From Halobellus captivus (GTDB lineage Archaea; Halobacteriota; Halobacteria; Halobacteriales; Haloferacaceae), in the NCBI RefSeq assembly GCF_003697845.1, contig NZ_RDQE01000001.1:186001-250000 (forward strand): 64,000 nucleotides of DNA, given 5' to 3'. Each line of letters begins with the position of its first letter. Positions within the stretch are counted from its first letter, which is position 1. The notes under the pieces were generated by a model. It had not been told where the DNA came from, made no database searches, and saw nothing but the letters and a program-made list of their open reading frames with translations. Below, in pieces: positions 34,486 to 43,791 of this stretch. The translations under genes and the position numbers were made by a program.

Positions 34486-34797
34486 TCACCGGTCTCCCTT
34501 CGCCTCCCGGCCGAGGTGCTCCTCGACCGCCTCGACCTTCCGGTCGGCCGTGGTGTCGACGGTCCGCTTGTCGTCGATCTTCAGGAACGTGGAGATCCGG
34601 TCGCCGTCGACCGCGCGGTGGGCGGCCCCGACGGCGTCGAGCAGCGTGTCGACGTCGTCGGCCTCGATCACGGTCCCCATCGGGTTCGTCTCGTAGCTCA
34701 CGTCGAAGTCGTCGAGGGCGGCCACCGCCTCCGCGACCTCCTCGGCCATGCTTCCCTCGATCACCGGTGCAACGCTCAACAGGGCGACGACGGTCAT
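34486..34797 (-). CDS. MTH1187/YkoF-type thiamine-binding protein (UPF0045)
   Basis: 103 aa. The pattern VVALLSVAPVIEGSMAEEVAEAV, VSYETNPMGTVIEADDVDTLLDA and the late ISTFLKIDDKR matches the UPF0045/MTH1187 family, small ferredoxin-like proteins that bind thiamine or related pyrimidines. No thiamine gene is adjacent. A TTTATCC box is about 25 bases before the start. Confidence 0.85.
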   Translation of the reverse strand: MTVVALLSVAPVIEGSMAEEVAEAVAALDDFDVSYETNPMGTVIEADDVDTLLDAVGAAHRAVDGDRISTFLKIDDKRTVDTTADRKVEAVEEHLGREAKGDR

Positions 34798-34925
34798 GTT
34801 CGGGGATACGCGAGTCTACGGGATAAATGCCGTACCCGGCCGGCGCTGCGGTCGGGCTCCCATCGGACCCGTCCCGGTGCGGCGGCCGACGCCTCCGCCC
34901 GTTCGTCTCCACCCGTTCGTCTCTC

Positions 34926-35864
34926 CTATCCGTCGAGCGCGTCCCGCAGGAACGAGAGCTGGTGGCCGACGGCCGGCTCGAAGTCCGTCCCGAACGGGGA
35001 GAAGTGGTCGGCGGGCATGGAGACGACGGTCCCGCGTCGGAGGTCCGCGGCCGCGTCGACGACCGCCTCGGCCGAAACGATCGGGTCGTCGGTGCCGGCC
35101 AGAAGCAGGGTCGGCGCGCGGACCTCCGCGAGCCGCTCGATCGGCCGGTAGTTGACGAGCCGCAGGAGCGACCGAGCGGGGGTCTCGTTCCGCCAGGACG
35201 ACTCCCGGTCGACGAGGTCCAGATAGCCCCGCTTCGTTCCCGGCTCGGTGATCGCGGCGAGCTCCGCTTTCTCGCCGACGATCGGGACCGTTCGGCCGCG
35301 ACCGAACCGGTGGCCGAGCAGATCGCTGACGCCCGCGAGGCCCGCACGGGCGACGTACCGACCGCCGCGATCGGTGACGATCGACCGCGCGTCGAGGACG
35401 GGCGTCACCGCGACGACGGCGTCGACGTCCCGACGGTCGGCGGCCAGCGTCAGGACGTGTCCCGCCGACAGCGACGCGCCCCAGAGGATCCGGCCACGTC
35501 CGACGGCGTCGACGCGGGAGAGACGATCGATCGCGCCCGCGCAGTCGTCGCGCTGGGGACCCGGGTGGACCAGTTGGGAGTCGCCCTCGGACTCGCCGAA
35601 GCCGCGATGATCGAAAGAGAACGCGGCGTAGCCGGCGTCGGCGAACCGTTCCGCGATCGCGGGATAGCCGAAGCTCCGTTCGGCCCCGAGGCCGGGGGCC
35701 ATGACGACGACCGGCGGATCGTCGTCGTCACCGCCCGGGAGGTAGAGCGTCCCTCGACAGGTCTCCCCGTCGACGTCGAACGCGAGGTCACGGGTCGAGA
35801 AGCGCTCGCGCGGCGGGCGGACGAGCCGTCGCTGGGCGCGGTTCACCGGGTTGCGTCGAGTCAC
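34926..35864 (-). CDS. alpha/beta hydrolase (YcjY/dienelactone hydrolase-like)
   Basis: 312 aa with a GTG start that overlaps the upstream stop (GTGA). Landmarks are VVVMAPGLGAERSFGY (oxyanion), FSFDHRGFGESEG, the nucleophile elbow LWGASLSAGHVL (Gly-Ala-Ser-Leu-Ser), the acid in LLLAGTDDPIVS and the base in MPADHFSPFG. Such soluble hydrolases act on esters or peptides; the substrate is unknown. Cotranscribed with the preceding DUF5813-like gene. Confidence 0.85.
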   Translation of the reverse strand: MTRRNPVNRAQRRLVRPPRERFSTRDLAFDVDGETCRGTLYLPGGDDDDPPVVVMAPGLGAERSFGYPAIAERFADAGYAAFSFDHRGFGESEGDSQLVHPGPQRDDCAGAIDRLSRVDAVGRGRILWGASLSAGHVLTLAADRRDVDAVVAVTPVLDARSIVTDRGGRYVARAGLAGVSDLLGHRFGRGRTVPIVGEKAELAAITEPGTKRGYLDLVDRESSWRNETPARSLLRLVNYRPIERLAEVRAPTLLLAGTDDPIVSAEAVVDAAADLRRGTVVSMPADHFSPFGTDFEPAVGHQLSFLRDALDG

Positions 35865-36280
35865 GGCGCCCGATCCTCCGGGGTCTCCTCGCCGTCGGAT
35901 TCGTCGCCGTCGTCGACACTCGATTCGTCGCCGTCGACGTGCGTGAGCGTCTCCAGAACGCGCGTCGAGAACTCGGTCTCGGTCAGTTCGTCCGCGAGGA
36001 GCCCCTCGAACCACGCGGGCTCGGCGGCCCACGTCCCGAGCGGGTCGCCCGGCGCTCGTATCACGGTCGCCTCGACGCGCACCGGCTCCCACGCGTCCGA
36101 TTCCGCGCGGTCGATGAGGGCGTTGAGCGCCCGTCCGATCTCGCGGCGGTGGACTTCTCGACCGGGGAACGCGGTCATGTACGTCACCTCGAGCGGGTCG
36201 CCGGCGTCGATGGACTCGACGCTTACGCCGTAGCTCCGGAGCGTCGGTTCGACCCCGCTCGTCGGTTCGTCGTCGCTCAT
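35861..36280 (-). CDS. uncharacterised haloarchaeal protein (DUF5813-like)
   Basis: 139 aa. The core LEVTYMTAFPGREVHRREIGRALNALIDRAE and VEATVIRAPGDPLGTWAAEPAWFEGLL is strongly conserved in haloarchaea in my memory as DUF5813; role unknown. The C-terminus is acidic. A TTTATCC box precedes the ATG at the usual distance. The stop overlaps the next gene by four bases. Confidence 0.75.
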   Translation of the reverse strand: MSDDEPTSGVEPTLRSYGVSVESIDAGDPLEVTYMTAFPGREVHRREIGRALNALIDRAESDAWEPVRVEATVIRAPGDPLGTWAAEPAWFEGLLADELTETEFSTRVLETLTHVDGDESSVDDGDESDGEETPEDRAP

Positions 36281-36582
36281 ACCGGACGGTCGGCGGGACG
36301 GGATAAATCGGTACCGGCGCGTCGCTTCGGGATCGGTATCCCGGGAGTCCGAGCGGAAAGCCGCTGACGGGGGCCGTCGGCTACGACGACCGATATCGAG
36401 TCTGTCAGAGGCACACGATTGTCCCGTGCGGCCGGAAACGGGTACTCCGTCCCGAGTCATAAACGCTCGGTGAACGATCTTTCAGTTATCTGGCTTACAG
36501 ACGCGCATCCCCCTTCGAGATACCCGACGACCGTCGGTTCGACCCCGCCAGAATTTATACTCCTTCCGACGGAGCATGCGGT
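36281..36582. other. intergenic region between divergent promoters
   Basis: About 300 bases hold the TATA box of the DUF5813-like gene at its left and AATTTATAC (36552-36560) of the DUF4013-like gene at its right. I see no gene, tRNA or strong repeat between them. Confidence 0.6.
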
Positions 36583-37743
36583 ATGCTCCGGGCCGCGCTG
36601 GCGACGCCGCTTCGCTCCGAGGACGCGGCCGGTACGCTGATCATCGGGACGGTCCTGACGCTCCTCTCGTGGATCGTCACGCCGTTCTGGCTGATCGGAA
36701 CGCTCTCCGTGCCCCTCCTCGTCGTGGCCGCGCCGCTCGCGCTCGCGCCGGCGCTCGTCGCCCGCGGCTACCTCCTGCGGGTGATCGCCGTCGGGATCGA
36801 CGCGGGCGACGGCTCCGCGTACGTGACGGACGCCTCACCGGAAGCGCCGCCCTTCGTTCGCTGGGGGCGGCTCTACCGCGACGGCCTCGCGTCCGCGCTG
36901 CTCACTGCGGCGTACCTCCTCCCGCTCGTCGTCGGACTGGCCGCAGTCGGAGCCGCCGGCGCGTTCGTCGAGCTCGGCCGGGTGGATCCGGCGCCGCTCG
37001 CGGAATCGATCGCGGGGACCGATCCGGAGGGCCTTCCGGGCGTCGACGCGGCCGTGCCGCCCGCCACGCCCGCATACGGGATCGTCGGCGCGTTCCTCGC
37101 CGTCGTCTCGCTCGCGTACCTCGTCGCGTTCGCGTACGTCAGGCCGGCGGCGCTCGCCGCCCTCGCCGCGGGAGGCCGGCTCCGCGACGGGCTCCGTCCG
37201 GCAACGGTCGGCCGCACCGCGCTCTCGGGCGAGTACGCGGTCGCGTGGTCGCTGGCCATGATCGCGTTGCTCACGGGATACGTCCTCGCGGGGCCGTTCG
37301 TCCCGCTCCTCGTCGGGGTCGCCGGCGTCTTCGTGGTCCGCGTCGTCGTTCACACGCTGTACGGTCTCGGCGCGAGCCACGCGGTCGAGCACGCCGAGTC
37401 GGTCGTTACGGCCGATGACGGGAGCGTCTCCGACGCCGAGTCGGAACCTCCGCGCGAGCCGAAAGAGCCCGCCGTCGACCCGTCTCCGGGATCGAACGCC
37501 GTCCGACCGGAGGCCGATCCGGCGGTCCAGACCGGTCGATCCGTGCCCGGCGGAACCGTGGATCCGGTTCCGGAGGAGGTCGGAACCGTCGATCTCGACT
37601 CCCTGGTCGAGGGGTCCGGCGGGGATTCCGACGACGGCGGCGATCGCGCCGACGACCGCGACGACCGCGACGAACTCAGTGACGACGACGGCGACGATCG
37701 TCCGGGGGCGGGCACGGCCGACGAGTTCGACTGGGGACCGTGA
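36583..37743 (+). CDS. DUF4013 family membrane protein
   Basis: 386 aa. Four to six transmembrane helices fill residues 15-270 (for example LTLLSWIVTPFWLIGTLSVPLL and VAWSLAMIALLTGYVLAGPFV), matching the DUF4013 layout with the central ARGYLLRVIAVGIDAG. From about 280 the protein is a disordered acidic tail rich in Asp and Gly ending DEFDWGP. Function unknown. The promoter AATTTATAC is 23-31 bases before the ATG. Confidence 0.8.
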   Translation: MLRAALATPLRSEDAAGTLIIGTVLTLLSWIVTPFWLIGTLSVPLLVVAAPLALAPALVARGYLLRVIAVGIDAGDGSAYVTDASPEAPPFVRWGRLYRDGLASALLTAAYLLPLVVGLAAVGAAGAFVELGRVDPAPLAESIAGTDPEGLPGVDAAVPPATPAYGIVGAFLAVVSLAYLVAFAYVRPAALAALAAGGRLRDGLRPATVGRTALSGEYAVAWSLAMIALLTGYVLAGPFVPLLVGVAGVFVVRVVVHTLYGLGASHAVEHAESVVTADDGSVSDAESEPPREPKEPAVDPSPGSNAVRPEADPAVQTGRSVPGGTVDPVPEEVGTVDLDSLVEGSGGDSDDGGDRADDRDDRDELSDDDGDDRPGAGTADEFDWGP

Positions 37744-37846
37744 GCGGCCGGCGTCGTGGAGCCGTGGGCGACCAGCGTCGTCGCTCCCGCCCGCGACCGT
37801 CGAGGCGGAAGCCAAGAGTTGATACCGTCCCGATCGAACGCCCGAT

Positions 37847-38914
37847 ATGCGAATCTCCGAGCGGGGCTACGGCGAGGAGGGCCGCGAGCGGCTCACGCTC
37901 GTCCCCGAGAACGTCGACGACCTCTGGCACTTGGCACACGTCCTCGAGCCCGGCGACCGCGTCGAGGGCGACACCACCCGCCGGATCCAGCGGAACGACG
38001 ACCGGATGCGGGACACGGGCGGACAGCGCGAGCACATCTTCGTCACTCTGGAGGTCGACGAGGTCGAGTTCGCGCGCTTCGCCAACCGGCTCCGCGTCTC
38101 GGGCGTCATCGTCGCGTGCTCCCGGGAGGACCAGCTCAACGCCCACCACACGATCAACGTCGAGGAGCACGACGAGATCACGGTCGAGAAGCACTTCAAG
38201 CCCGACCAGACCGAGCGTTTGGAGGAGGCGACGGAGGCCGCGGAGAACCCCGACGTCGCCATCGCGACCGTCGAGGAGGGGGCCGCGTACGTCCACACCG
38301 TCCAGCAGTACGGCACCGAGGAGTACGCCTCCTTCACCAAGCCGACCGGCAAGGGGGAGTACTCCCGGCCGCGCGAGGAGCTGTTCGCCGAGCTCGGCGA
38401 GGCGCTCGCCCACCTCGACGCCGACGCGGTGATCCTCGCGGGGCCGGGGTTCACGAAGGGGGACGCCCGCGACTACATCGCCGAGGAGTACCGCGACCTC
38501 GACGACCGGATCACCACGGTCGACACCTCCGCTGCGGGCGACCGCGGCGTCCACGAGGTGCTCAAACGCGGCGCGGTCGACGAGGTGCAGAAGGAGACGC
38601 GGATCTCCAAGGAGGCGAGCCTCATCGACGACCTCACCGAGAACATCGCGCAGGGCGCGAAGGCGACGTACGGGCCCGAGGACGTCGCCGAGGCGGCCGA
38701 GTACGGCGCGGTCGAGACGCTGCTCGTCGTCGACGAGCGTCTCCGTACGGAGCGACAGGGCGACGGCGACTGGGCGATCGACGTCAACGAAGTGATCGAG
38801 TCGGTCGAGCGGCAGGGCGGCGACGTGGTCGTCTTCTCGGCCGACTTCGCCCCCGGCGAACAGCTCTCGAACCTCGGCGGGATCGCCGCGATCCTCCGCT
38901 ACCGACTCCAGTGA
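37847..38914 (+). CDS. pelA: mRNA surveillance protein pelota
   Basis: 355 aa. The N-terminal Sm-like domain has [24 protein letters not shown], the central domain [11 protein letters not shown].. and the C-terminal domain [22 protein letters not shown], all typical of Dom34/pelota. It binds empty A sites of stalled ribosomes and, with the archaeal aEF1A or ABCE1, splits them. No catalytic endonuclease residues are expected. Full length. It has 100 bases of untranslated lead after the previous gene. Confidence 0.95.
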   Translation: MRISERGYGEEGRERLTLVPENVDDLWHLAHVLEPGDRVEGDTTRRIQRNDDRMRDTGGQREHIFVTLEVDEVEFARFANRLRVSGVIVACSREDQLNAHHTINVEEHDEITVEKHFKPDQTERLEEATEAAENPDVAIATVEEGAAYVHTVQQYGTEEYASFTKPTGKGEYSRPREELFAELGEALAHLDADAVILAGPGFTKGDARDYIAEEYRDLDDRITTVDTSAAGDRGVHEVLKRGAVDEVQKETRISKEASLIDDLTENIAQGAKATYGPEDVAEAAEYGAVETLLVVDERLRTERQGDGDWAIDVNEVIESVERQGGDVVVFSADFAPGEQLSNLGGIAAILRYRLQ

Positions 38915-38930
38915 CCGACGGTGACCGACC

Positions 38931-38987
38931 ATGACTGACGAACCACGCGGGTACGACGAGAAGCACTACTCGCGGACGAAGGATTAG
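38931..38987 (+). CDS. possible 18-residue micro-ORF after pelota
   Basis: An ATG 16 bases after the pelota stop opens a frame of 18 residues (MTDEPRGYDEKHYSRTKD) ending TAG. Its charge and GC-rich third positions match real haloarchaeal coding sequence, and it would ride on the pelota message. It could be a genuine small peptide or the remnant start of a deleted gene. Confidence 0.3.
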   Translation: MTDEPRGYDEKHYSRTKD

Positions 38988-39030
38988 CGTTGAGTTGGGC
39001 CTGTTCACGACTGTTACCCGCACGCGACGG

Positions 39031-39885
39031 TCACTCGCTCTCCGAGGGTTCCGGCGGTTCGCTCCACTCCTCGCCGTCGTCCCGGGGATCGTACCCGATC
39101 GTTTCGCGGGCGTACTGCAGGTCGTCGAGCCAGCGCCGATCGTTGGCGCTCACCCCGTAGAAGTGGTCCCACTCGACGGTGTCGTCCTGGAGACAGCACT
39201 CGACGAGGTGGGCCAGGTCGCGTCGGGACTGCCAGAGACCCTTCATGCGTGCGACCTGTTCCTCGTAGGCGTCACTGCCGCGTTCCCAGCGCCCCGCGTC
39301 CACGCCGCGTTCGGCGTCGCCGTACGGGTGGTCGTATCGAGGGGCACGAACGGCACCGATCCGGAGCCCGTAAAACCGGATCCCGTGTGCCTCCGCGGCG
39401 AGCCGCCCGAGGTCCTCACCGTAGCTCTTCGAGAGCCCGTAGCGGGAGTCCGGCCGATGCGGTTCGTCGTGCCCGGCGACGATCCCTTCGTCGTGGTAGA
39501 CCGCCGGGCTGTTCCGTACCTCGACCATGCCGACGGCGTGGTTCGAGGACGCGAAGAGGACCGACTCGACGCCCGCGTCGATCGCGGCCTCGTAGACGTT
39601 GTTGATTCCCTCGAGATTGGACCGGAGATCGGCCGACCAACCCACACCCCTGGAGTCGGCGCCGAACTCGTCACCCTCCCGGATCAACGCGAGGTGAACG
39701 ACCGCGTCCTGTCCCTCGAAACTCGGCCGGATGGCCTCGTAATCGCGAACGTCCGCGACGACCGACTCTCCAGGGCCGTCGACCTCGGTGACGTCGAGGA
39801 GCGTGAAGTCGTATCCGTCGTCCGAGAGATGGTCCGTGATCGCCGTCCCGACCCGCCCACCCGCACCGGTAACCAGTACGTCCAT
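39031..39885 (-). CDS. NAD(P)-dependent sugar dehydrogenase, Azf/uronate dehydrogenase-like
   Basis: 284 aa extended short-chain dehydrogenase. The Rossmann motif is VLVTGAGGRVGTAI; FASSNHAVGMV and the catalytic YGLSKSYGEDLGR (Tyr-x-x-x-Lys) follow. The C-terminal LAHLVECCLQDD and YGVSANDRRWLDDL resemble Azf, the NAD-dependent glucose-6-phosphate dehydrogenase of haloarchaea, and uronate dehydrogenases. Several Azf paralogues occur per genome, so the sugar is uncertain. Divergent from the polysaccharide deacetylase gene. Confidence 0.8.
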   Translation of the reverse strand: MDVLVTGAGGRVGTAITDHLSDDGYDFTLLDVTEVDGPGESVVADVRDYEAIRPSFEGQDAVVHLALIREGDEFGADSRGVGWSADLRSNLEGINNVYEAAIDAGVESVLFASSNHAVGMVEVRNSPAVYHDEGIVAGHDEPHRPDSRYGLSKSYGEDLGRLAAEAHGIRFYGLRIGAVRAPRYDHPYGDAERGVDAGRWERGSDAYEEQVARMKGLWQSRRDLAHLVECCLQDDTVEWDHFYGVSANDRRWLDDLQYARETIGYDPRDDGEEWSEPPEPSESE

Positions 39886-39976
39886 GACGCCGCTTTTCGC
39901 GTACCTGCGGTTTAGCGTTACCCCATCCCCGAACCCCCAACGTTATGTGACGTCTCGGCGATCATACGGTCCATCG

Positions 39977-40804
39977 ATGGGAGACGTGACGGTCTGTCTC
40001 GGGTTCGATTTCGACGCGGTGTCGGTGTGGATCCACGGATACGGCGCGGAGAACAGTCCGACCAAACTGTCCAGGGGCGAGTACGGCGCGACCGTCGCGG
40101 TCCCCCGCATCCTCGATCTGCTCGACGAGCTCGACGTCGAGGCGACGTTCTTCACGCCCGGTCACACCATCGACAGTTTCCCGGAGCGAGCGGGCGACGT
40201 CCACGACCGAGGTCATGACGTGCAACACCACGGGTGGAGCCACAGACACCCCGGGAGCTTCGAATCCAAGGAAGCCGAGAGAGCCGACGTCGAGCGCGGC
40301 ATCGAGAGCATTCGCGATTTGACGGGCGAGAAGCCGTCCGGCTATCGCTCGCCCGCCTGGGACTTCTCGACGAACACCCTGGAGGTCCTCCGGGAGCTCG
40401 ACTTCGAGTGGGACTCCAGTCAGATGGGCCACGACTTCCGCCCGTACTACGTCCGCGAGGGCGGGTCCGCCGACCCCGACGAGCCGTATGACCGGGGAGA
40501 ACCGACGGAGGTCGTCGAGGTTCCCGTCTCCTGGAAGCGCGACGACTGGCCGCCGTTCCAGTACGTCTCGGGAGCGGATTCCCAAGGGGGAGCGCCCGAC
40601 GAGAAGCAGGTGTTCGACATGTGGAGAGAACAGTTCGATTGGATGTACGACCACGTCGAGAACGGCGTCTTTCCGCTGACGTTCCACCCGCAAGTGGTCG
40701 GTCAGGCCCCGCGCCTTCGCTATCTCGAATCGCTCATCCGATGGATGCGGGAGAAACCGGGCGTCGAGTTCGCGACCATCGATTCGGTCGCGCAACGGTT
40801 CTGA
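39977..40804 (+). CDS. polysaccharide deacetylase family protein
   Basis: 275 aa NodB-type fold. The metal triad and base appear in CLGFDFDAVSVW (Asp), HHGWSHRHPG (His/His) and the late PLTFHPQVVGQAPR; GYRSPAWDFSTNT is the conserved barrel segment. Members remove acetyl or formyl groups from sugars or act on ureide/imide substrates such as allantoin (PuuE-type); the DFDAVSVWIHG opening resembles the PuuE-like group. No signal peptide, so it is cytoplasmic. Confidence 0.85.
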   Translation: MGDVTVCLGFDFDAVSVWIHGYGAENSPTKLSRGEYGATVAVPRILDLLDELDVEATFFTPGHTIDSFPERAGDVHDRGHDVQHHGWSHRHPGSFESKEAERADVERGIESIRDLTGEKPSGYRSPAWDFSTNTLEVLRELDFEWDSSQMGHDFRPYYVREGGSADPDEPYDRGEPTEVVEVPVSWKRDDWPPFQYVSGADSQGGAPDEKQVFDMWREQFDWMYDHVENGVFPLTFHPQVVGQAPRLRYLESLIRWMREKPGVEFATIDSVAQRF

Positions 40805-40899
40805 TCGGGCGCGCGTTTCACCGGGACCGAGCGCCGATGGTCGCCGACTACGGAGAGGAGCCACACTCAAGTCGTTCCCGGATCCACGACCAGACGGAC

Positions 40900-41691
40900 A
40901 TGGCAGACTCGTTGCGCGCGTTCTTCGGGGAGATCGAGGCCCCGGATCGGTCCCTCGTCGTGCTCAATCGATCGTCGCCGGACCCGGTCCGGAACCTGCT
41001 CGATTCGCTGCTCGAGGGACAGCCCGTGTCGATACGCGACGAGGAGGTTCCGGACGGCGACGACGACGTGGTGGCGTTAGTCGAGGACGGCGAGGTGCTC
41101 GCGCAGTCGACGCTCGACGACCTGCTGGAGTCGGTGCTTCTCATCAACTCGGACCTGTACAAGACGGGCGCGATCGACCTCGGTGAGGTCGAGCTTCCCG
41201 ACGTGCTTCGCGGGCTCGACGAGGTGCCCTTCAGACTCCGAGGGTACCCCCAGTCCAACAAGGAGAAGCTGCTTCTGATCGTCATCTCGCGGGTGATAGA
41301 GCGGATCGCGAACGAGACGGGCGGCGGGACGCTCCGGTCGTCGTTCCAGCGGCTCTCGAGGCTCAGGGACGAGCGGGGGACCTACGAGGTGTACGAGTCG
41401 GTCGCGCGAAGCGGCGTCGACGTCCACGTCTACGGCGTGGACGACGCCGACCCGGCGGGAGAGCTGCCGGTGACGGTCCACACGGGATCCTCGTATCCCT
41501 ACCGTCGGTCGTGGTTCGTCGTCTTCACGCCGCCGGGCCGGAGGGACGACGGAAACGGACGACCCTCCGGGACCGGAGACCACGCCGCGCTGGTCGCGCT
41601 CAAGGACGAGCCCAACGTCTGGGACGGGTTCTGGACGTTTCGACCCGAACTCGTGGCCCGGATCGACCGCTACATCGCCGAACACGTCTGA
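40900..41691 (+). CDS. DICT sensory domain-like protein
   Basis: 263 aa. The opening ADSLRAFFGEIEAPDRSLVVLNRSSPDPVRNLL, the VSIRDEEVPDG... strand and the C-terminal VHTGSSYPYRRSWFVVFTP with WDGFWTFRPELVARIDRYI fit the haloarchaeal DICT domain family, thought to sense light or small ligands and often coupled to regulators. Standalone here, with no attached DNA-binding or kinase domain. The ATG is about 20 bases after a possible in-frame stretch with no better start. Confidence 0.75.
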   Translation: MADSLRAFFGEIEAPDRSLVVLNRSSPDPVRNLLDSLLEGQPVSIRDEEVPDGDDDVVALVEDGEVLAQSTLDDLLESVLLINSDLYKTGAIDLGEVELPDVLRGLDEVPFRLRGYPQSNKEKLLLIVISRVIERIANETGGGTLRSSFQRLSRLRDERGTYEVYESVARSGVDVHVYGVDDADPAGELPVTVHTGSSYPYRRSWFVVFTPPGRRDDGNGRPSGTGDHAALVALKDEPNVWDGFWTFRPELVARIDRYIAEHV

Positions 41692-41763
41692 GGGGGAGGG
41701 TCCGCGCCGCGAAACCCTCGACCCGTTGAATCGAACGGCCGATCGTCGGGTGTCCCTCCGTAA

Positions 41764-41774
41764 CATATTATACC
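41764..41774 (+). promoter_or_regulatory. TATA box of the peptide ABC transporter operon
   Basis: CATATTATACC is centred about 27 bases before the ATG at 41796, giving a leaderless start for the five-gene operon. Confidence 0.7.
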
Positions 41775-41795
41775 GGCGGGAGAACTTTTCACGGC

Positions 41796-43775
41796 ATGGC
41801 AAATCGACACGAAGCCGCCGACGAGAGTCGGCGTCTCGACCGGCGGAACCTCCTCGCGACGATCGGGGCCGCGGGGACCGCCGGGTTCGCCGGGTGCGGT
41901 GGCCAGGGGGCCACCGAGCCCTCGGGGTCCGCCGACTCGGACGACGGCGGGCCGTTTCCCCTCTCGGTCCGTCTCGAGACCGGCGGGACGGACGAGCGCA
42001 TCCGGATGGTCGAGGTCATCGCCGAGTCGCTCCAGCAGACCGGGTACTTCGAGACGGAGGTCGAGACCTACGAGTGGAACGCGTACCTCGACCGGGTCAT
42101 CAACCCGGCGTATCAGGACGACGGCTACCTCCCGGCGATCGGGCTCTCCGGGACGTTCAACCCCCACAGCTTCTGTAACCCGATCCACAACTCGGCGAAC
42201 GTCGGCGCGTGTTGTAACCTGACCGGGATCGCCGACCCCGAACTCGACGAACTGCTCGACTCCGCCCGATACGGGATCGAGGTCGCCGAGGACTCGCGGC
42301 TCCGCGCGGAGACGTACGACGAGATCTGGCGGACGCTCGCCGAGGAGCGGTACACCTCCTTCGTCCACTTCGGCGTGGAGACCGCCGTGAGCAACGCGGA
42401 CGTCCACGGGTTCGCGATGTGGCCCTTCCCGGAGGGCGTGTTCAGTTACGGCCTGTTCTCCCCGCAGGACGAGCAGGTCGCCTGGATCGACGGGGAACGC
42501 CCCGCGGGCGACACTGACCTCTCGGACCTCACGACGGGCGGAACGTTGACGGCCGCGGTCTCGACGAACCCCGACTCCTTCGATCCGCCCCACAGCAGCG
42601 ACACGACGTCGACGATCGTCCAGAACCTCCTCTTCGAGGCGCTCGTCGCCAACGACGCCGAGGGAAACGTCTACCCGTGGCTCGCGGAGCGCTACGAGCT
42701 TCGCGACGTTCGAGACGTCGACCGGACGGTCTACGAGGAGTACATGCGTTCCGCGGGAACCACGGCGGAGGGCGCCGTCGACGTCGACGAGCAGGTGATC
42801 GTCCGCCATCCCGAGGACGACCCCGCGGCCGGCGACGAGGTCCGCGTGCTGCTGCCCGAGGACGCCCGCGAGGCGGCCGCGGACGGAACGTACGGGATGT
42901 GGTTCCGCTACGAGCTACGCGAGGGCGTCGAGTTCCACGACGGGAACGAGCTGACCGCCGAGGACGTCGTCGCGAGCTACGAGTACTACGAGAACTCGGC
43001 GACCGCCCCGCAGACGTTCGACTCCGTGCTCGCCGCCGTCGCGGTCGACGAGTACGTCGTCGACGTGTACGCGCAGGTTCCCGACGCGGAGGCGGAGCGC
43101 GAACTGCCGGGGGTCTCCGTCCTTAGCGCGGACCAGATCGCCGAGGTCGAGAAGGGGAGCATCGACCCGCGCGAGGGGGTCACGCCGGTCGGGACCGGGC
43201 CGTACGAGTTCGGCGAGTTCGTCGACGAGGAGTACCTCGAGGTCTCGAAGTTCGACGGCTACTGGGTCGAGACGCGGGGCGTCGACGCGGCGTTCGAGTG
43301 GTTCGACGGGCCCGACTCGTTCCCGGACGGCCCCGTGATCGACGCGATCGAGGTGGAAGTCGTCCCCGACGACGCGACTCGGACGGGCGCGCTCCGGAGC
43401 GGCGAGATCGACCTCACCTACGACGTCTCGAGCGCGACGCTCGAGGACTTCGACGACGACGACGGCTACCTCGTCCACGCGGTCGAGGCCGGCGGCTACG
43501 ACTACCTCCAGTACCCGCTGAACGTCGAGCCGTGGGACGACCCGCGACTCCGGGAGGCGGTCAACCACCTGATCCCCCGCCGGCGGATCGTCGACAACGT
43601 GTTGAACGGCTGGGCGGAGCCCGCCTGGACGCCCATCCCGCGGATCGCTCGCGGGGCGGGAACGACCGACTACGGGGCGCTCGAGGACGCAGTTAGGCCG
43701 CTGAACGAGTACGACGTCGAGCGCGCGGAGGCGTTGCTCGACGAGATGGCCGCCGAGTACGACGAGTCGTCGTGA
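41796..43775 (+). CDS. dipeptide/oligopeptide ABC binding lipoprotein, apparently circularly permuted
   Basis: 659 aa. Residues 1-34 form a Tat signal (DRRNLLATIG) with lipobox AGFAGC and Cys34. Residues 53-232 match the C-terminal lobe of SBP_bac_5 proteins (LSVRLETGG..., YEWNAYLDRVINPAY, CCNLTG..DPELDELLDSAR, ending FSPQDEQVAWID). Residues 248-655 then give the normal N-terminal and middle lobes (GGTLTAAVSTNPDSFDPP, VYPWLAERYEL, GVEFHDGNELTAEDV, GTGPYEFGEF) and finish EYDVERAEALLDE, the helix that ordinarily leads into the C-lobe. Order is thus C-N instead of N-C. First gene of the transporter operon; it should capture peptides outside the membrane. Confidence 0.85.
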   Translation: MANRHEAADESRRLDRRNLLATIGAAGTAGFAGCGGQGATEPSGSADSDDGGPFPLSVRLETGGTDERIRMVEVIAESLQQTGYFETEVETYEWNAYLDRVINPAYQDDGYLPAIGLSGTFNPHSFCNPIHNSANVGACCNLTGIADPELDELLDSARYGIEVAEDSRLRAETYDEIWRTLAEERYTSFVHFGVETAVSNADVHGFAMWPFPEGVFSYGLFSPQDEQVAWIDGERPAGDTDLSDLTTGGTLTAAVSTNPDSFDPPHSSDTTSTIVQNLLFEALVANDAEGNVYPWLAERYELRDVRDVDRTVYEEYMRSAGTTAEGAVDVDEQVIVRHPEDDPAAGDEVRVLLPEDAREAAADGTYGMWFRYELREGVEFHDGNELTAEDVVASYEYYENSATAPQTFDSVLAAVAVDEYVVDVYAQVPDAEAERELPGVSVLSADQIAEVEKGSIDPREGVTPVGTGPYEFGEFVDEEYLEVSKFDGYWVETRGVDAAFEWFDGPDSFPDGPVIDAIEVEVVPDDATRTGALRSGEIDLTYDVSSATLEDFDDDDGYLVHAVEAGGYDYLQYPLNVEPWDDPRLREAVNHLIPRRRIVDNVLNGWAEPAWTPIPRIARGAGTTDYGALEDAVRPLNEYDVERAEALLDEMAAEYDESS

Positions 43776-43791
43776 GCACGGAGTCCCCCTG

